Positions 18,634 through 28,984 of a stretch of DNA of 64,000 nucleotides are shown here, piece after piece; the first letter of the stretch is position 1; each line of letters begins with the position of its first letter. The notes below the pieces were generated by a model. That model ran no database searches. It was not told the origin of the DNA and saw nothing but the letters and a program-made list of their open reading frames with translations. The translations under genes were made by a program, and so were the position numbers. The DNA lies in assembly GCF_033597815.2 (NCBI RefSeq), contig NZ_CP166245.1, forward strand, positions 1,736,001 through 1,800,000, given 5' to 3'. This DNA is from Staphylococcus sp. KG4-3. GTDB lineage: Bacteria > Bacillota > Bacilli > Staphylococcales > Staphylococcaceae.

Positions 18634-20031
18634 TTAATCATTGAATGTTCTTTTATCAATTTTACTTTCAGCTTTTTCTGTCTTATTCACTTGTGGTCTG
18701 TTTTTAGTATACGTTTTTTTAGTTGATTTACTTTTAGTTGGTTTTGTCTTTTTTTCACTATTCTGTGCTTCATCATGGTTAAGAATACCATCATTTGATT
18801 TAGTAGATGAATTATTAGTATTTTGCTTTGCACTACTTTGTCCAACTGATTGTTCGCTTAAATTTCTTGTAGCATTTTCATGAACAATAATACCATCTTT
18901 AAATGTTACAGTCTTATGTGTTTGTTTAACACGTTGTTCAGCTGCTGTTGGCTTTGAAATTTCTGTTGTTGTTGCTTTTTTATTACTTTTGTCTGCACTA
19001 TTATCAACTTTATCAGTTGATTCTACTGCATTTCCAACATTTGGAGTAATTAAAGTTGGCACAGAATGATGTTTAGCTTGCTTTGGCGACTCTGGAACTA
19101 GTAAATTAGCAGTATTCTCCGCAATGCTTTGATTATTATTAATTGCTTTTTGTTTGTTATTAGCTGCTAATGCTAAGCCTGATGCAGTAACTGTACCAGT
19201 AATCGCTGCTGTAGACTTACCTCCATCATGAGAAGATGATTCGTTAGTAGTTTCTTGCGTTACTAATTTTGGTGCGGCTTTATCTGATTGTTTTGGTTTA
19301 TTATCTTCATTAGTCAGTTTCGAAGTGTTTTCTGAAACCTCTGAATCATTATTTATTGCTTCTTTTTTATTTTGTGCTGCGCTTGCTAAACCACTTGCAG
19401 CAATAGCACCTCCTGCAGTTGCTGCCGCTGTTTTACCATTGACGCCTTCATTTTGAGCTGAGTCATCTGTAGAGTTTGTTCTAATGTCTGAATTATCCGA
19501 TGTTTCTTCTTTTATAGCGTCTTGTTGAGCATTGATTTCATCTTCAGTTGGTTTAGCATCTGGATCAATGTGTTCAGTAGATAAATTATTGGACGCTACA
19601 TCATCATTATTATTTTCATTTTTTGCTTCTTGTTGCTCTTGTGCCTCAGGTGACATATTAGCTAAGTCATTATCAGATGCTTCTTTTTGAATGGCAACTT
19701 TTTGGGCTGCTAATTCTTCATCTGTCACTTCAGTGTTATTTTTTTGAGATTCTGCAATAGTTGATTTCAACCCTGCTAATTTATTTTCAGCATCTTGTTG
19801 TTCTTGTTCACTTTGTGCAACAATATTCGATTTAAATTGTTCTTTATTATCTGGAACATTTTTATTAGAAGATCTAGATTTACTAATGGAAACTAAACCT
19901 AAAGCTGAACCAATCACAGCGCCTACGATAAATCCATACACAAATTCATTTCTGGCACCTTTTGTAAAATATTCTGGTACTTGATAACTTTCTAAGTTTC
20001 TTTCATAATTATCTCGATTATAGTATTTCAT
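18634..20031 (-). CDS. YtxH-type single-pass membrane protein with low-complexity repeats
   Basis: A 465-residue protein of unknown function. Residues 1-30 are charged. Residues 31-50 form a Gly/Ala-rich membrane segment of YtxH type (VYGFIVGAVIGSALGLVSIS). The rest is hydrophilic and probably disordered. Two internal duplications are visible. TDEELAAQKVAIQKEASDN (about 103-121) is echoed by TEDEINAQQDAIKEETSDN (about 162-180). A 72-residue unit (199-270) beginning GKTAAATAGG is repeated at 271-342 beginning GKSTAAITG; each holds an Ala/Gly-rich hydrophobic stretch and a P-x-L-(V/I)-T motif. It is last in the murC operon, where Bacillus has ytxH. Topology of the Ala/Gly stretches is unclear. 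Confidence 0.75.
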   Translation of the reverse strand: MKYYNRDNYERNLESYQVPEYFTKGARNEFVYGFIVGAVIGSALGLVSISKSRSSNKNVPDNKEQFKSNIVAQSEQEQQDAENKLAGLKSTIAESQKNNTEVTDEELAAQKVAIQKEASDNDLANMSPEAQEQQEAKNENNNDDVASNNLSTEHIDPDAKPTEDEINAQQDAIKEETSDNSDIRTNSTDDSAQNEGVNGKTAAATAGGAIAASGLASAAQNKKEAINNDSEVSENTSKLTNEDNKPKQSDKAAPKLVTQETTNESSSHDGGKSTAAITGTVTASGLALAANNKQKAINNNQSIAENTANLLVPESPKQAKHHSVPTLITPNVGNAVESTDKVDNSADKSNKKATTTEISKPTAAEQRVKQTHKTVTFKDGIIVHENATRNLSEQSVGQSSAKQNTNNSSTKSNDGILNHDEAQNSEKKTKPTKSKSTKKTYTKNRPQVNKTEKAESKIDKRTFND

Positions 20032-20050
20032 AATTGAATGCCCCCTATAA

Positions 20051-20100
20051 CAAATGCACTTAAATAAGTTTCAAACCTCATTTAAGTGCATTTGTTTTTT
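20051..20100. terminator. 15-bp hairpin between two minus-strand genes
   Basis: CAAATGCACTTAAAT and ATTTAAGTGCATTTG are perfect complements. The clean T run (TTTTTT) is on the plus strand; on the minus strand only TTTGTTAT follows. It may partly terminate the DUF948 transcript or stop antisense transcription. Confidence 0.55.
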
Positions 20101-20111
20101 AAATATATGAA

Positions 20112-20606
20112 TTATTTGTTATCTACACGTGTAGTATAGCTATGATTTGTATCGTTTGCTACACTGCTCGCTTTATAATTTGCACTATCTCTACGATTTC
20201 TTCTGTTTTGCCATTTATCAGCAACTTCCATTGCTACATTTGACCATTGTACAACTTGAGAAATTTTGTCTTCATTTTGAGAAATATTGTGCGTAATTGA
20301 GTTTGTAACTCGATCAACTGAACCATTTAAAGTTTGTACAGAATCACCGATACCTTTAACAGCATCAACTACTGAATTTAAACGATCAGATTTATCTTGA
20401 ATATCTTCAGTTAAGCGATTCGCTTTGTGAAGTAAATCTGTAGATTCACGTGTAATACCTTGAATTTGCCCTTCAACTCCATCAAGTGTTTTAGCAACGT
20501 GATCTAAATTCTTCTTAACTGAAAGTAATACTACAACGATACCAATTACTAATATTAGAAATGCAATCGCCGCAATAATTCCAGCTATAGGTAAAATCCA
20601 TTCCAT
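20112..20606 (-). CDS. DUF948 family membrane protein (YtxG-like)
   Basis: A 164-residue protein with one N-terminal membrane helix (about 4-29). A long coiled-coil-prone region follows, with heptad-like spacing (DHVAKTLDGVEGQI ... DRLNSVVDAVKGIGDSV), and then a basic tail. The pattern fits DUF948/YtxG, a family linked to the general stress operon ytxGHJ in Bacillus. It lies 70 bp downstream of murC and upstream of the YtxH-type protein, as in Bacillus. Function is not known; a role at the envelope is only inferred. Confidence 0.85.
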   Translation of the reverse strand: MEWILPIAGIIAAIAFLILVIGIVVVLLSVKKNLDHVAKTLDGVEGQIQGITRESTDLLHKANRLTEDIQDKSDRLNSVVDAVKGIGDSVQTLNGSVDRVTNSITHNISQNEDKISQVVQWSNVAMEVADKWQNRRNRRDSANYKASSVANDTNHSYTTRVDNK

Positions 20607-20676
20607 TAAAAACGCCTCCTATTAATCATATGTTGTTATTTAATATAAATACCCCCATCATTTTAACATAAACATA

Positions 20677-21990
20677 TTAAAATGACGAAGTGGCACCAAC
20701 TTTTTCCATATAAGCACGTTGAATTTTTTGTATATCGCCAGCACCCATAAATAGAATAACTGAGTTATTATATTGTTCTAATATGCTTACACTTTGCTCA
20801 TCGATTAGTTTTGCGCCATCGATTCTTTGAATCAAATCTTGAATTGTTAAATTACCAGTATTTTCTCTTATAGAACCAAAAATCTCACATAAGAATGTTG
20901 TATCAGCTAAACTTAAGCAATCTGCAAATTCATCTAAAAACGCTTGAGTTCTGCTAAACGTATGAGGTTGGAAAACTGCGATAACATCTTTATTAGGGTA
21001 TTTCTTTCTCGCTGTTTCAATTGTAGCACTAATTTCTCTAGGGTGGTGCGCATAATCATCAACTAACACTTGATTTCCAATTTTTGTCTCGTTGAACCTT
21101 CTTTTCACGCCACCAAACGTTTCTAACGCAGCTTTGATATTATCTACGTTTAGGCTCTCTAAATAGCTAATTGTAATTACAGCAAGACCATTTAGAATGT
21201 TATGATCGCCAAATTGTGGCGAAAGGAAGGTGTCATAGTATTCGTTTTTAATGTAAACATCAAATTGAGTACCTTTTTCACTAATTTTTAAGTTATCTGC
21301 ATAAACATCGTCATCTTTAGAAAAACCATAATAGTAAACTGGTACGTCAGCTTCAATTTTTCGTAAATGCTCATCATCGCCCCATGCAATAATAGCCTTT
21401 TTCACGTTCTGCGCCATTTCTTGGAACGCGTTAAATACATCATCAACATCTTTAAAATAGTCCGGATGATCAAAATCTATATTTGTCATAATTGCATAAT
21501 CTGGGTGATAACTTAAGAAATGTCTACGGTATTCACAAGCTTCGAATGCGAAATAATCACTTGCTGGTATACCTAAGCCAGTACCATCACCGATTAGGAA
21601 TGATGTCTTTTTATCACCATTCATAACGTGTGATAATAGACCTGTAGTAGATGTCTTACCATGTGCACCTGTAACTGCTACAGACGTATATTGATTGATG
21701 ATATGACCTAAGAAGTCATGATAGCGAATAACTTCAATTTTTAATTCATGTGCACGTACAATTTCCTCATGTGTGTCTGGAAAGGCATTACCTTGTACGA
21801 TGACCATATCTTCTTTTATATTATCTGCATTGAAAGGTAAAATTTTGATACCATTATTTTTTAATGCTACTTCTGTAAAAACATAGTTTTGAATATCTGA
21901 ACCTTGAACTTCATTTCCAAGATCACGCATGATTTGTGCTAATGAACTCATACCGGCACCTTTTATGCCAACAAAATGATAATGTGTCAT
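20677..21990 (-). CDS. murC: UDP-N-acetylmuramate--L-alanine ligase
   Basis: Adds the first amino acid to the peptidoglycan stem peptide, in the cytoplasm. It has 437 residues, standard for the family. The N-terminal UDP-binding motif is [11 protein letters not shown], the ATP-binding loop is [11 protein letters not shown] (about residue 108), and the C-terminal ligase domain has [19 protein letters not shown] precedes the ATG. It overlaps no neighbour but lies 23 bp after the DNA translocase gene, in a tight operon. Confidence 0.97.
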   Translation of the reverse strand: MTHYHFVGIKGAGMSSLAQIMRDLGNEVQGSDIQNYVFTEVALKNNGIKILPFNADNIKEDMVIVQGNAFPDTHEEIVRAHELKIEVIRYHDFLGHIINQYTSVAVTGAHGKTSTTGLLSHVMNGDKKTSFLIGDGTGLGIPASDYFAFEACEYRRHFLSYHPDYAIMTNIDFDHPDYFKDVDDVFNAFQEMAQNVKKAIIAWGDDEHLRKIEADVPVYYYGFSKDDDVYADNLKISEKGTQFDVYIKNEYYDTFLSPQFGDHNILNGLAVITISYLESLNVDNIKAALETFGGVKRRFNETKIGNQVLVDDYAHHPREISATIETARKKYPNKDVIAVFQPHTFSRTQAFLDEFADCLSLADTTFLCEIFGSIRENTGNLTIQDLIQRIDGAKLIDEQSVSILEQYNNSVILFMGAGDIQKIQRAYMEKVGATSSF

Positions 21991-22013
21991 AAAAACACTC
22001 CTTTATCTCTATA

Positions 22014-25000
22014 TTAATTCTCATTTAAATCTGATTCTGTAATGTATACATCTCTTGGTTTTGAACCATTAGCTCCCGAAACATAACCTAGTTGTTCTAA
22101 TTGATCAACTATTCTGGCTGCACGATTGTAACCAATCTGGAAATGTCGTTGTATTAATGAAGTTGAAATATGTCCCTCATTCAACATAAATTGACACACA
22201 TCATCGAATAAATCATCCTGCGGTTGACTTTCAGTTTTCTTTAATAATTCTTTTTCTTCAAACAAATACTCTGGTTCTCTTTGTTCTTTAATAAAATCAA
22301 CTACATCATCAATTTCTTCATCAGATACAAAGGTTCCTTGAACTCGTATTGGTTTATTCATTCCACTTCCGAGATAAAGCATATCACCGTATCCAAGTAA
22401 GCGTTCTGCACCACCGCTATCTAATATGGTACGGGAATCAACGCTTGACGATACCATAAATGCAACTCTTGTTGGAATATTTGCTTTGATTAAACCTGTT
22501 ATTACATTGACAGATGGTCTTTGTGTTGCAACTAACATATGAATACCACATGCACGTGCTTTTTGTGCTATACGAGCAATCGATTGCTCTACTTCTTGTG
22601 GTGCCATCATCATTAAATCTGCTAACTCATCTATAACTATAACAATTTTCGGCATTCTATCCTCATATGTTGCTTTCTTATTAAAAGCGGTTATATTTCT
22701 TACATGATATTTAGCAAAGACTTTGTAACGTCTTTCCATCTCTTCAACAGCCCATTTCAAACTTTGCGTAGCTGCTTTTACATCTGTAATAACTGGTGAA
22801 ACTAAATGTGGTAAATCATTATATGGAGCCAATTCAACCATTTTTGGATCGATTAAAAGTAATTTTAATTCTTCTGGATGATTTTTATATAATAAAGACA
22901 TTAAGATACTATTTATACATACTGATTTACCAGAACCTGTAGCACCAGCTATTAAAGCGTGTGGTGTTTTAGAGATATCCATCAATAACGGTTCATTGTT
23001 AATTCTAAGACCCATGGCTACAGTTAACTTAGATTCTGAATTTTTAAACGCGGGCTCTTCAATAATTGAACGTAAATTTACTGTTGTTGAATTTTGGTTT
23101 GGTACTTCTATACCAACTAAACTTGTACCGGCTATTGGTGCTTCAATACGAATATCCTTAGCAGCTAACGCCATCTTAATATCATCTTGCAAAGCAGTGA
23201 TTCTTGAAACTTTCACGCCTTTTTCAACAGATAATTCAAAACGTGTCACACTTGGTCCTTCTGTTACGTTCTGTACCTCCGCTGGTACATTAAAATAATA
23301 GAAAGCTTCATTTAACTCTTGTTTTTTATCCTCTATCCAAGACTCATCTACTTCATGTTGTTTAGGTGCTTCTAATAATTCTACACTCGGTAATTTAATA
23401 TTTGGTCCTCGACGTATAGTTGTTTTATTTTCATTCTCATTTGATGTTTTTGAAGCACCTTGCTGTGAGGTGGATTCTGGTTTTAGTAATGGTTCTTGGA
23501 CAGATTGTCCAGTGTCCTCATTTGGGTTAACTGACTGATGGTTGCTAATAACATTGCTATCTATAGACGCCCCTGATTTATCAGATTGTTGGTTGTTACT
23601 TTTTGCTGTTTTAGCTTCAACATATTTATGTTCCGTTTCATTTATTGACGTTTCATCAGTTAATGTTGCATCTTCAGTATCTGACGTATTATTTAGCTCA
23701 CTTTTTGCAGAGCTGTATTGAACATTATCTGATTCATTTGTCACACCTTTGTTTTTATGTTCTGAAGAAACCGTATGCTCTGTATGTGTCTGTTGCTCTG
23801 TCGTCTTAAGTTCAGTAGTATTATCGTTTGTTGCACGTTCAGTTGTATGCTCTGTCGCATATTCTATATTTGAACTAGCTCGATTTTGATTCTGTGCTTT
23901 TCTTGTATCTAGCATACGTTTTTTATCTGAAGGTGTCATGACAACATTGAAAGGTTTACTACCTTTTTTATTAGCTGATTTGGCTTGAGTTGACTGGTCA
24001 CGATATGTTGCTTTACCTGTATCAACTTTTGAATCTACTGTATTATTTGTTTCTTGTTCCTCTGAAACTTTATCTTGTGAAATATCTTTATCATCATGAA
24101 CTACTTTTGAAAGACTAACGTCTATATCATCTACTGCATTTTCTTCAGAATGAGATAGGTTTGAGTCTTCGCTATCACCTTCAGCTGATAAAGATGGATT
24201 AGCAGATTCAAGAGACCCGTTTACCATTTCTTCGGGTTCAGACTCTTGAGATGTTTCTACATTTTCATTTGTATCATCATCATTTGAATGTAAAGGCTCA
24301 TTATTTGATGAAATTAATTCACTCGTGCCATTATCTGCTAACTCTCTGTAATTTGCATCAGCTATGTCATTATCTACAGTTTCTGCGTTTTGACTTGCTT
24401 CTGTTTCTGATTGTATTTCTGTTGTATCTTTATTAAGACTTTCATTAGATTGTGAGTTGAATACCTCATCTGAAGACTTATTGTCATGCGTATTGGTTAA
24501 ATCGTAAGATACATTTTCATCCTTATCTTCTGACATATCATCATCGATTGCTTGAGGTTCTGTAATACTTTTGTCTGTCTGTATTTCAGTATCAATATTT
24601 ACATATTCGTCATTGATCGTATGTATATCCCGAATATTATCTAAATTAATTTCTTCGTAATTATACGTTGAGTCAATTTCCTCTTCTTGCTGATTGTCAG
24701 ATGTATTTTGCGTAACGTTAGGATTTGGAGCATCTTGAACTGATGCTTCCGAATCAATTTCAGTAGCATTTGTCGTTTGATCTTCAGCATCTAACGAGCT
24801 TTCACCTATGTAGTTTTGAGCTTGTTTTGCATACATTTCATCGATTGCTTTTTGTATACTATCTTCTTGGTTCTCTTGATATTCATGACGTTTTTGTTGT
24901 AATGCTTTTTTAAATTGTCGCTTTTGAAGCACTTTTCTTTCACGTTCACGGCGTATTTCTTCAACAATTTGTGAAGCATATATATTTTCAATTTTAATTG

Positions 25001-25877
25001 TATTATCAATTTTTGCACGCTTAGCAAGAGGTTCTTGTTTAGCTATCTCTGTTGCATCAAACGAGTTATTTTGTATTTTCTCTTCTTCACTTTCACTATC
25101 TTCTGTTTGTTCAATAGTTGATGAAGATGCCACAGCATTATTATCTTTAGTAAGATCATCGACATATTGATCGTTATAATATGTCGTATCATCTGAACTC
25201 GAATTATGAGAATCGTGCTGATCCGTATTATCAAATTCCAAACTAACTTTATCATCATTTGAGTCAGCTTCAGACTGCTGATTCTGTTTTATAACGCCAT
25301 TAACTAGTGGACTAGGTTTTTTTGTACCAAAAATCGCAGAAGGGACTTCACTCGCTTTAAAATCACTTTGATGGTAACTAGGTGTATTAGTTTTATGTTT
25401 TGAAGCCGCATTTGCGCGTAAAACATCCGTCTGAATTCTCATTCTTTTACCTTTGTGACTTCTCTGTTCACTTTTTGGTTCAGAAACTACTTCGTCACGT
25501 GTGTTATTTTGTTTTGTACGTTGCGAATCCACATTGTTAGAAACATCATTTTCATACATATGTCTACGTCTTCTTTGTTTGTGATTAACACTTATATTAT
25601 CGTCATTCTTGCGATAAGTATGGTTATCATTAACTTCAGTATTCGAGTTATCTACATTTGCATCGTTATTTACGTTATTTGTTTCATTTGCTTCTTCCAA
25701 AATACGCATTGGAAATCTAAACTTTCCTTTAGGCCTTTCATAAACATCATTGTTCTGAGGAAGTAATGAATCTTGGTCTTCTTGTTGTGTAGCTTTTTGA
25801 CGTCGTTGGCTTCTTTTATTAAGATAATCTTCACTTGAGTCATTATCTTCTCCAAATAACTTGTCGAACCAGCTCAT
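22014..25877 (-). CDS. ftsK: FtsK/SpoIIIE-family DNA translocase, soluble SftA type
   Basis: An ATP-driven dsDNA pump that clears chromosomes from the division site. It has 1287 residues. About residues 1-840 are hydrophilic low-complexity sequence (D, E, N, S, T, Q) with a few basic patches and no membrane helix. The motor follows with Walker A GATGSGKSVC and Walker B VIVIDELADLMM, and a C-terminal winged-helix gamma domain (HFQIGYNRAARIVDQLEQLGYV) that reads KOPS-type sequence. Lack of N-terminal membrane helices and position between ytpR and murC correspond to Bacillus SftA (YtpS). S. aureus literature calls the equivalent protein FtsK. An in-frame GTG at 25883, five bases from AAGGAGG, is an alternative start; the ATG at 25877 matches the S. 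aureus N-terminus. Confidence 0.93.
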   Translation of the reverse strand: MSWFDKLFGEDNDSSEDYLNKRSQRRQKATQQEDQDSLLPQNNDVYERPKGKFRFPMRILEEANETNNVNNDANVDNSNTEVNDNHTYRKNDDNISVNHKQRRRRHMYENDVSNNVDSQRTKQNNTRDEVVSEPKSEQRSHKGKRMRIQTDVLRANAASKHKTNTPSYHQSDFKASEVPSAIFGTKKPSPLVNGVIKQNQQSEADSNDDKVSLEFDNTDQHDSHNSSSDDTTYYNDQYVDDLTKDNNAVASSSTIEQTEDSESEEEKIQNNSFDATEIAKQEPLAKRAKIDNTIKIENIYASQIVEEIRRERERKVLQKRQFKKALQQKRHEYQENQEDSIQKAIDEMYAKQAQNYIGESSLDAEDQTTNATEIDSEASVQDAPNPNVTQNTSDNQQEEEIDSTYNYEEINLDNIRDIHTINDEYVNIDTEIQTDKSITEPQAIDDDMSEDKDENVSYDLTNTHDNKSSDEVFNSQSNESLNKDTTEIQSETEASQNAETVDNDIADANYRELADNGTSELISSNNEPLHSNDDDTNENVETSQESEPEEMVNGSLESANPSLSAEGDSEDSNLSHSEENAVDDIDVSLSKVVHDDKDISQDKVSEEQETNNTVDSKVDTGKATYRDQSTQAKSANKKGSKPFNVVMTPSDKKRMLDTRKAQNQNRASSNIEYATEHTTERATNDNTTELKTTEQQTHTEHTVSSEHKNKGVTNESDNVQYSSAKSELNNTSDTEDATLTDETSINETEHKYVEAKTAKSNNQQSDKSGASIDSNVISNHQSVNPNEDTGQSVQEPLLKPESTSQQGASKTSNENENKTTIRRGPNIKLPSVELLEAPKQHEVDESWIEDKKQELNEAFYYFNVPAEVQNVTEGPSVTRFELSVEKGVKVSRITALQDDIKMALAAKDIRIEAPIAGTSLVGIEVPNQNSTTVNLRSIIEEPAFKNSESKLTVAMGLRINNEPLLMDISKTPHALIAGATGSGKSVCINSILMSLLYKNHPEELKLLLIDPKMVELAPYNDLPHLVSPVITDVKAATQSLKWAVEEMERRYKVFAKYHVRNITAFNKKATYEDRMPKIVIVIDELADLMMMAPQEVEQSIARIAQKARACGIHMLVATQRPSVNVITGLIKANIPTRVAFMVSSSVDSRTILDSGGAERLLGYGDMLYLGSGMNKPIRVQGTFVSDEEIDDVVDFIKEQREPEYLFEEKELLKKTESQPQDDLFDDVCQFMLNEGHISTSLIQRHFQIGYNRAARIVDQLEQLGYVSGANGSKPRDVYITESDLNEN

Positions 25878-25894
25878 ACGCACATTACCTCCTT

Positions 25895-26494
25895 TTATTC
25901 TTCAAAAAATGCTTGACCTACTGTGTAATCATCAGATAAGACCATAATACCTTTTTCTTGTGGTGCGTTTGGTAAGCCTAACTCTTTCATTGAACATATC
26001 ATGCCACTTGATGCAACTCCTCTTAGTTCAGCATCTTTAATTACCATACCGCTAGGCATAACAGCTCCAACTTTCGCTACAACAACCTTTTGTCCTGCTT
26101 CAATATTAGCTGCACCGCAAACAATTTGTAATTTTTCAGTGGAAACATCAACACTCAATACACTTAATTTATCAGCATCTGGATGTTTTTCTTTTGTCTC
26201 AACATAACCTACTACAAATTTAGGTGAAAAATCTGTATCTAACTTATAAGTGAATCCAGCTTCTTCAATAGCAGTTTGTAATTCATTAACTAATGTTTCA
26301 TTTAATTTAACGTGGCCGTTACCATCTATAGATGATTTTTGTGAGGCATTAAATATATTAAATCCTACAACTTTATTTTCGTGTTGTATTTCAACGACAT
26401 CACCTTTAAATTCATAGTTAAATTCACCGTTAGCGGGCTCTATTTGTAAAAATGCTACATCTCCTACTGCTTGTTTATTATAAAAAAGATTCAT
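25895..26494 (-). CDS. ytpR: tRNA-binding-domain protein YtpR
   Basis: A 199-residue protein whose C-terminal half (about 90-195) is an OB-fold tRNA-binding domain of the type on PheT and MetRS ([49 protein letters not shown]). The N-terminal part is a DUF4479-like region. The RNA target is unknown. AAGGAG supports the start. It sits 12 bp upstream of the DNA translocase gene and 13 bp downstream of the DUF1444 gene, all conserved in Bacillales. Confidence 0.9.
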   Translation of the reverse strand: MNLFYNKQAVGDVAFLQIEPANGEFNYEFKGDVVEIQHENKVVGFNIFNASQKSSIDGNGHVKLNETLVNELQTAIEEAGFTYKLDTDFSPKFVVGYVETKEKHPDADKLSVLSVDVSTEKLQIVCGAANIEAGQKVVVAKVGAVMPSGMVIKDAELRGVASSGMICSMKELGLPNAPQEKGIMVLSDDYTVGQAFFEE

Positions 26495-26507
26495 TAAAAT
26501 TTACTCC

Positions 26508-27371
26508 TTACTTCTTATCTTTATTTTCATATTGTTTTCTTGTAGCTTCTAATCTTTGTATTACATTTGGATCTCTTTTTTGTTTATTATTTTTACCTAA
26601 AATGAAAATAGGTTCAAAATGTCCTTTATCATATCCTAAGGATAGTGAAGTAATTGGCACTAAACCATTTGTGAAAAACTCCATAGTTAAATGTGCCATC
26701 ACATCATAACCTGTTTTATTTCTTATATCAGCTATGATTAATACATCCTGATGTGGCACCGCTACTAACATTTCGCCTTCGCATTGTTCTTGTATGTTAT
26801 TTAAAAATGAAGTGTTTAATACTCTACTAGCATCATAACCGTCATTGGTATTAACAAAATAGAATATATTACCCTTTACTTCATCAGTCGTATATTTATT
26901 TTCTAATTTTCTTACGTTAAATAGCGCCATCTCTTTTAATTGTTGTTTAGTGAGATTCATTTGTTCTAGTGTTGTTTCATCAATTAGACGATAAGACTTA
27001 CCTAAATCCATCGCATAGTATATATTAGTTTCTGCAGTATGTTCATCTATAACAAATGCATTTCCGCTTTTGTCCTTCTTATCAAAGCTTGGCGATCTTA
27101 ATACTGGCATTACTTTAATGTCATCAGTATTAGATAATGTCGCATCATTCATTTGTGCTACAGCTTCCTCCACATAATAGACAATCTCATCAACTATTTT
27201 TTCTTTTTGAGATTTATATTTAGCTACAATCTGAGAGAGTTTAACAGTAACACCTTTATCATTATCTAATCTAGATATACGTAATGTTTCTTCGTCACGA
27301 TTAAAACTAAATTTAACGTCTAGATGGTTCAATCGATCTTTTAATTTATCTCTCATTTGAAAGACATTCAT
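26508..27371 (-). CDS. ytpQ: DUF1444 family protein YtpQ
   Basis: A 287-residue cytoplasmic protein of unknown function that covers the whole DUF1444 family length. Conserved stretches include [23 protein letters not shown] and the tail [19 protein letters not shown], close to S. aureus. The start at 27371 ([10 protein letters not shown]) is preferred over a GTG three codons upstream that overlaps the ribosome site AGGAG. It is the first gene of the ytpQ-ytpR-sftA-murC-DUF948 transcript. Confidence 0.88.
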   Translation of the reverse strand: MNVFQMRDKLKDRLNHLDVKFSFNRDEETLRISRLDNDKGVTVKLSQIVAKYKSQKEKIVDEIVYYVEEAVAQMNDATLSNTDDIKVMPVLRSPSFDKKDKSGNAFVIDEHTAETNIYYAMDLGKSYRLIDETTLEQMNLTKQQLKEMALFNVRKLENKYTTDEVKGNIFYFVNTNDGYDASRVLNTSFLNNIQEQCEGEMLVAVPHQDVLIIADIRNKTGYDVMAHLTMEFFTNGLVPITSLSLGYDKGHFEPIFILGKNNKQKRDPNVIQRLEATRKQYENKDKK

Positions 27372-27417
27372 GTTTAACACTCCTATTAACGTGCCTTGTT
27401 CTAGTTTACAATAAAAG

Positions 27418-27456
27418 TACCCTTAGGAACAGAAAAAATGTAAGTTCTAAGGGTAT
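27418..27456 (-). terminator. terminator after ytpP
   Basis: TACCCTTAG-AAC arms form a bulged 12-bp stem followed by CTTTTATT on the minus strand. It separates ytpP from the ytpQ operon. Confidence 0.6.
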
Positions 27457-27501
27457 ATATTTTTATAAATTGATCTTGGTTTCTCCACAAAATGACTCGA
27501 C

Positions 27502-27810
27502 TTATAATGAAGATAAAAATGCATCAATTTGTTCAATTGATTTGCGCTCTTTACCAATATAGCTACCAATTTGTTGACCAGCATTAAACACAAGAAAACT
27601 TGGTATACCCATGATGCCATGCTCAACACATAAATCAATAAATTTGTCTCTATCTACTGATATAAATTTATATTCAATAAATTTCTCTTCAATTTGAGGG
27701 AGTTCTGGTTCAATAATTTTACAGTCAGGACACCAGTCTGCAGTAAATAAAAATACAGTTTTTCCATTTTTTAATTGCTCAAACTGTTGTTCACTTTCTA
27801 AATGCTTCAT
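27502..27810 (-). CDS. ytpP: thioredoxin-like protein YtpP
   Basis: A 102-residue thioredoxin-fold protein with the redox motif WCPDC (about residues 26-30) and the cis-proline segment GIPSFLVF. The CPDC motif differs from CGPC of thioredoxin A, so its redox potential and partners may differ. The Bacillus and S. aureus YtpP proteins have been linked to thiol redox and bacillithiol-disulfide chemistry. It lies 15 bp downstream of the aminopeptidase gene and is probably co-transcribed with it. Confidence 0.9.
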   Translation of the reverse strand: MKHLESEQQFEQLKNGKTVFLFTADWCPDCKIIEPELPQIEEKFIEYKFISVDRDKFIDLCVEHGIMGIPSFLVFNAGQQIGSYIGKERKSIEQIDAFLSSL

Positions 27811-27825
27811 CGTACCACTCCTATG

Positions 27826-28902
27826 TTATTTATATTGTAATATTTCAATTTCTTCTTGGTTTAAGTGCGTTATACTCTCCAATAATAATTTTCTTGCAGC
27901 TTCATAATCTCTAATATCAAAAACTGCATTTGTACTATGGATGTATCGGGCACAAACGCCAATGACTGCTGTAGGAATACCTATCTTAGCTTTGTGAATT
28001 TCTCCGCCGTCTGTTCCGCCTGGCGAAACGTAATATTGGTGAGCTATACCAAACTCTTTAGCAAGCGAAAGTAAATAATCTCTAAATGTTGGTTTTAGTA
28101 GCATTGTACCATCTTTAATTCTAATTAAAGTGCCTTCCCCTAATTCACCTGACAAGTTTTGCTTGCCTTTCATATCGTTTGCTGGAGAACAATCGACAAC
28201 AAAGGCTACATCTGGATCAATGAGTTCGGCAGAAGCGCTTGCGCCTCGTAGTCCTACTTCCTCTTGTACGTTAGCTCCTACATACAAATCAAAATCCAAT
28301 TCTACATCTTTTAGTAATTCTAATAATTCGATGCCAATTAAACAACCATAACGATTATCCCAAGCTTTACTAGCATATCGGAATTCAGATAATTGCGTGA
28401 AAGTAGTATCAGGTACAATACTATCACCAATCTCAATACCTTGTTGCGCTACTTCCTCCCTATTTTGTGAACCAATGTCTAATAACAATTCTTCAATTTT
28501 AGGAGCACCTTCATTGCCTGACCTAAAGTGTTTAGGTATATTTGCAACAACACCACTGATTTCTTCACCTTGACGTGACTTTACTTTAAGCCTTTGGCCT
28601 TGCCATATGTCATTGGCAACGCCACCTAAGTTGGTAAACTGTAACATACCGTTGCTTGTTACATTCGTCACCATAAAACCAATTTCGTCCATGTGAGCAG
28701 CAACCATTATACGTTTAGCATTAGATTTTTTCGAGCGTTTCACTCCATAAAAGCCGCCCATTCGATTATAAATAAATTCATCTACAAAAGGCGCCATTTC
28801 AGATTCCATATATGATTTTACATCACCTTCAAAACCAGGTGCACCATGTAATTCTGTTAATATTTTCATTCTTGTTAATGTTTTATTATTGTTTATATCC
28901 AA
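27826..28902 (-). CDS. M42-family aminopeptidase (glutamyl aminopeptidase type, YtoP)
   Basis: A metal-dependent peptidase that trims N-terminal residues from peptides, probably as a large dodecamer in the cytoplasm. It has 358 residues. Metal and catalytic residues are visible in AAHMDEIGFM, the Asp in SKAWDNRYG, VQEEVGLRGA and GGTDGGEIHKA. A start four codons or more into the frame is possible (MKILTELHGAPG), because the first residues MDINNNKTLTR are not conserved in the family; GGAGTGAG lies next to the first ATG. It heads a two-gene unit with ytpP. Confidence 0.9.
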   Translation of the reverse strand: MDINNNKTLTRMKILTELHGAPGFEGDVKSYMESEMAPFVDEFIYNRMGGFYGVKRSKKSNAKRIMVAAHMDEIGFMVTNVTSNGMLQFTNLGGVANDIWQGQRLKVKSRQGEEISGVVANIPKHFRSGNEGAPKIEELLLDIGSQNREEVAQQGIEIGDSIVPDTTFTQLSEFRYASKAWDNRYGCLIGIELLELLKDVELDFDLYVGANVQEEVGLRGASASAELIDPDVAFVVDCSPANDMKGKQNLSGELGEGTLIRIKDGTMLLKPTFRDYLLSLAKEFGIAHQYYVSPGGTDGGEIHKAKIGIPTAVIGVCARYIHSTNAVFDIRDYEAARKLLLESITHLNQEEIEILQYK

Positions 28903-28984
28903 CGTGTCTCACTCCTTAAGATTTATTATATCATCTTCATTATGGTAAACTATAAATATGACTTTATTGGGGGTAGATTGTGTT

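Noticed and set aside
24251..25258. Several 60-75 codon frames inside the DNA translocase linker
   Set aside because: They are shadows caused by the low-complexity coding sequence; none has a ribosome site or family-like sequence.
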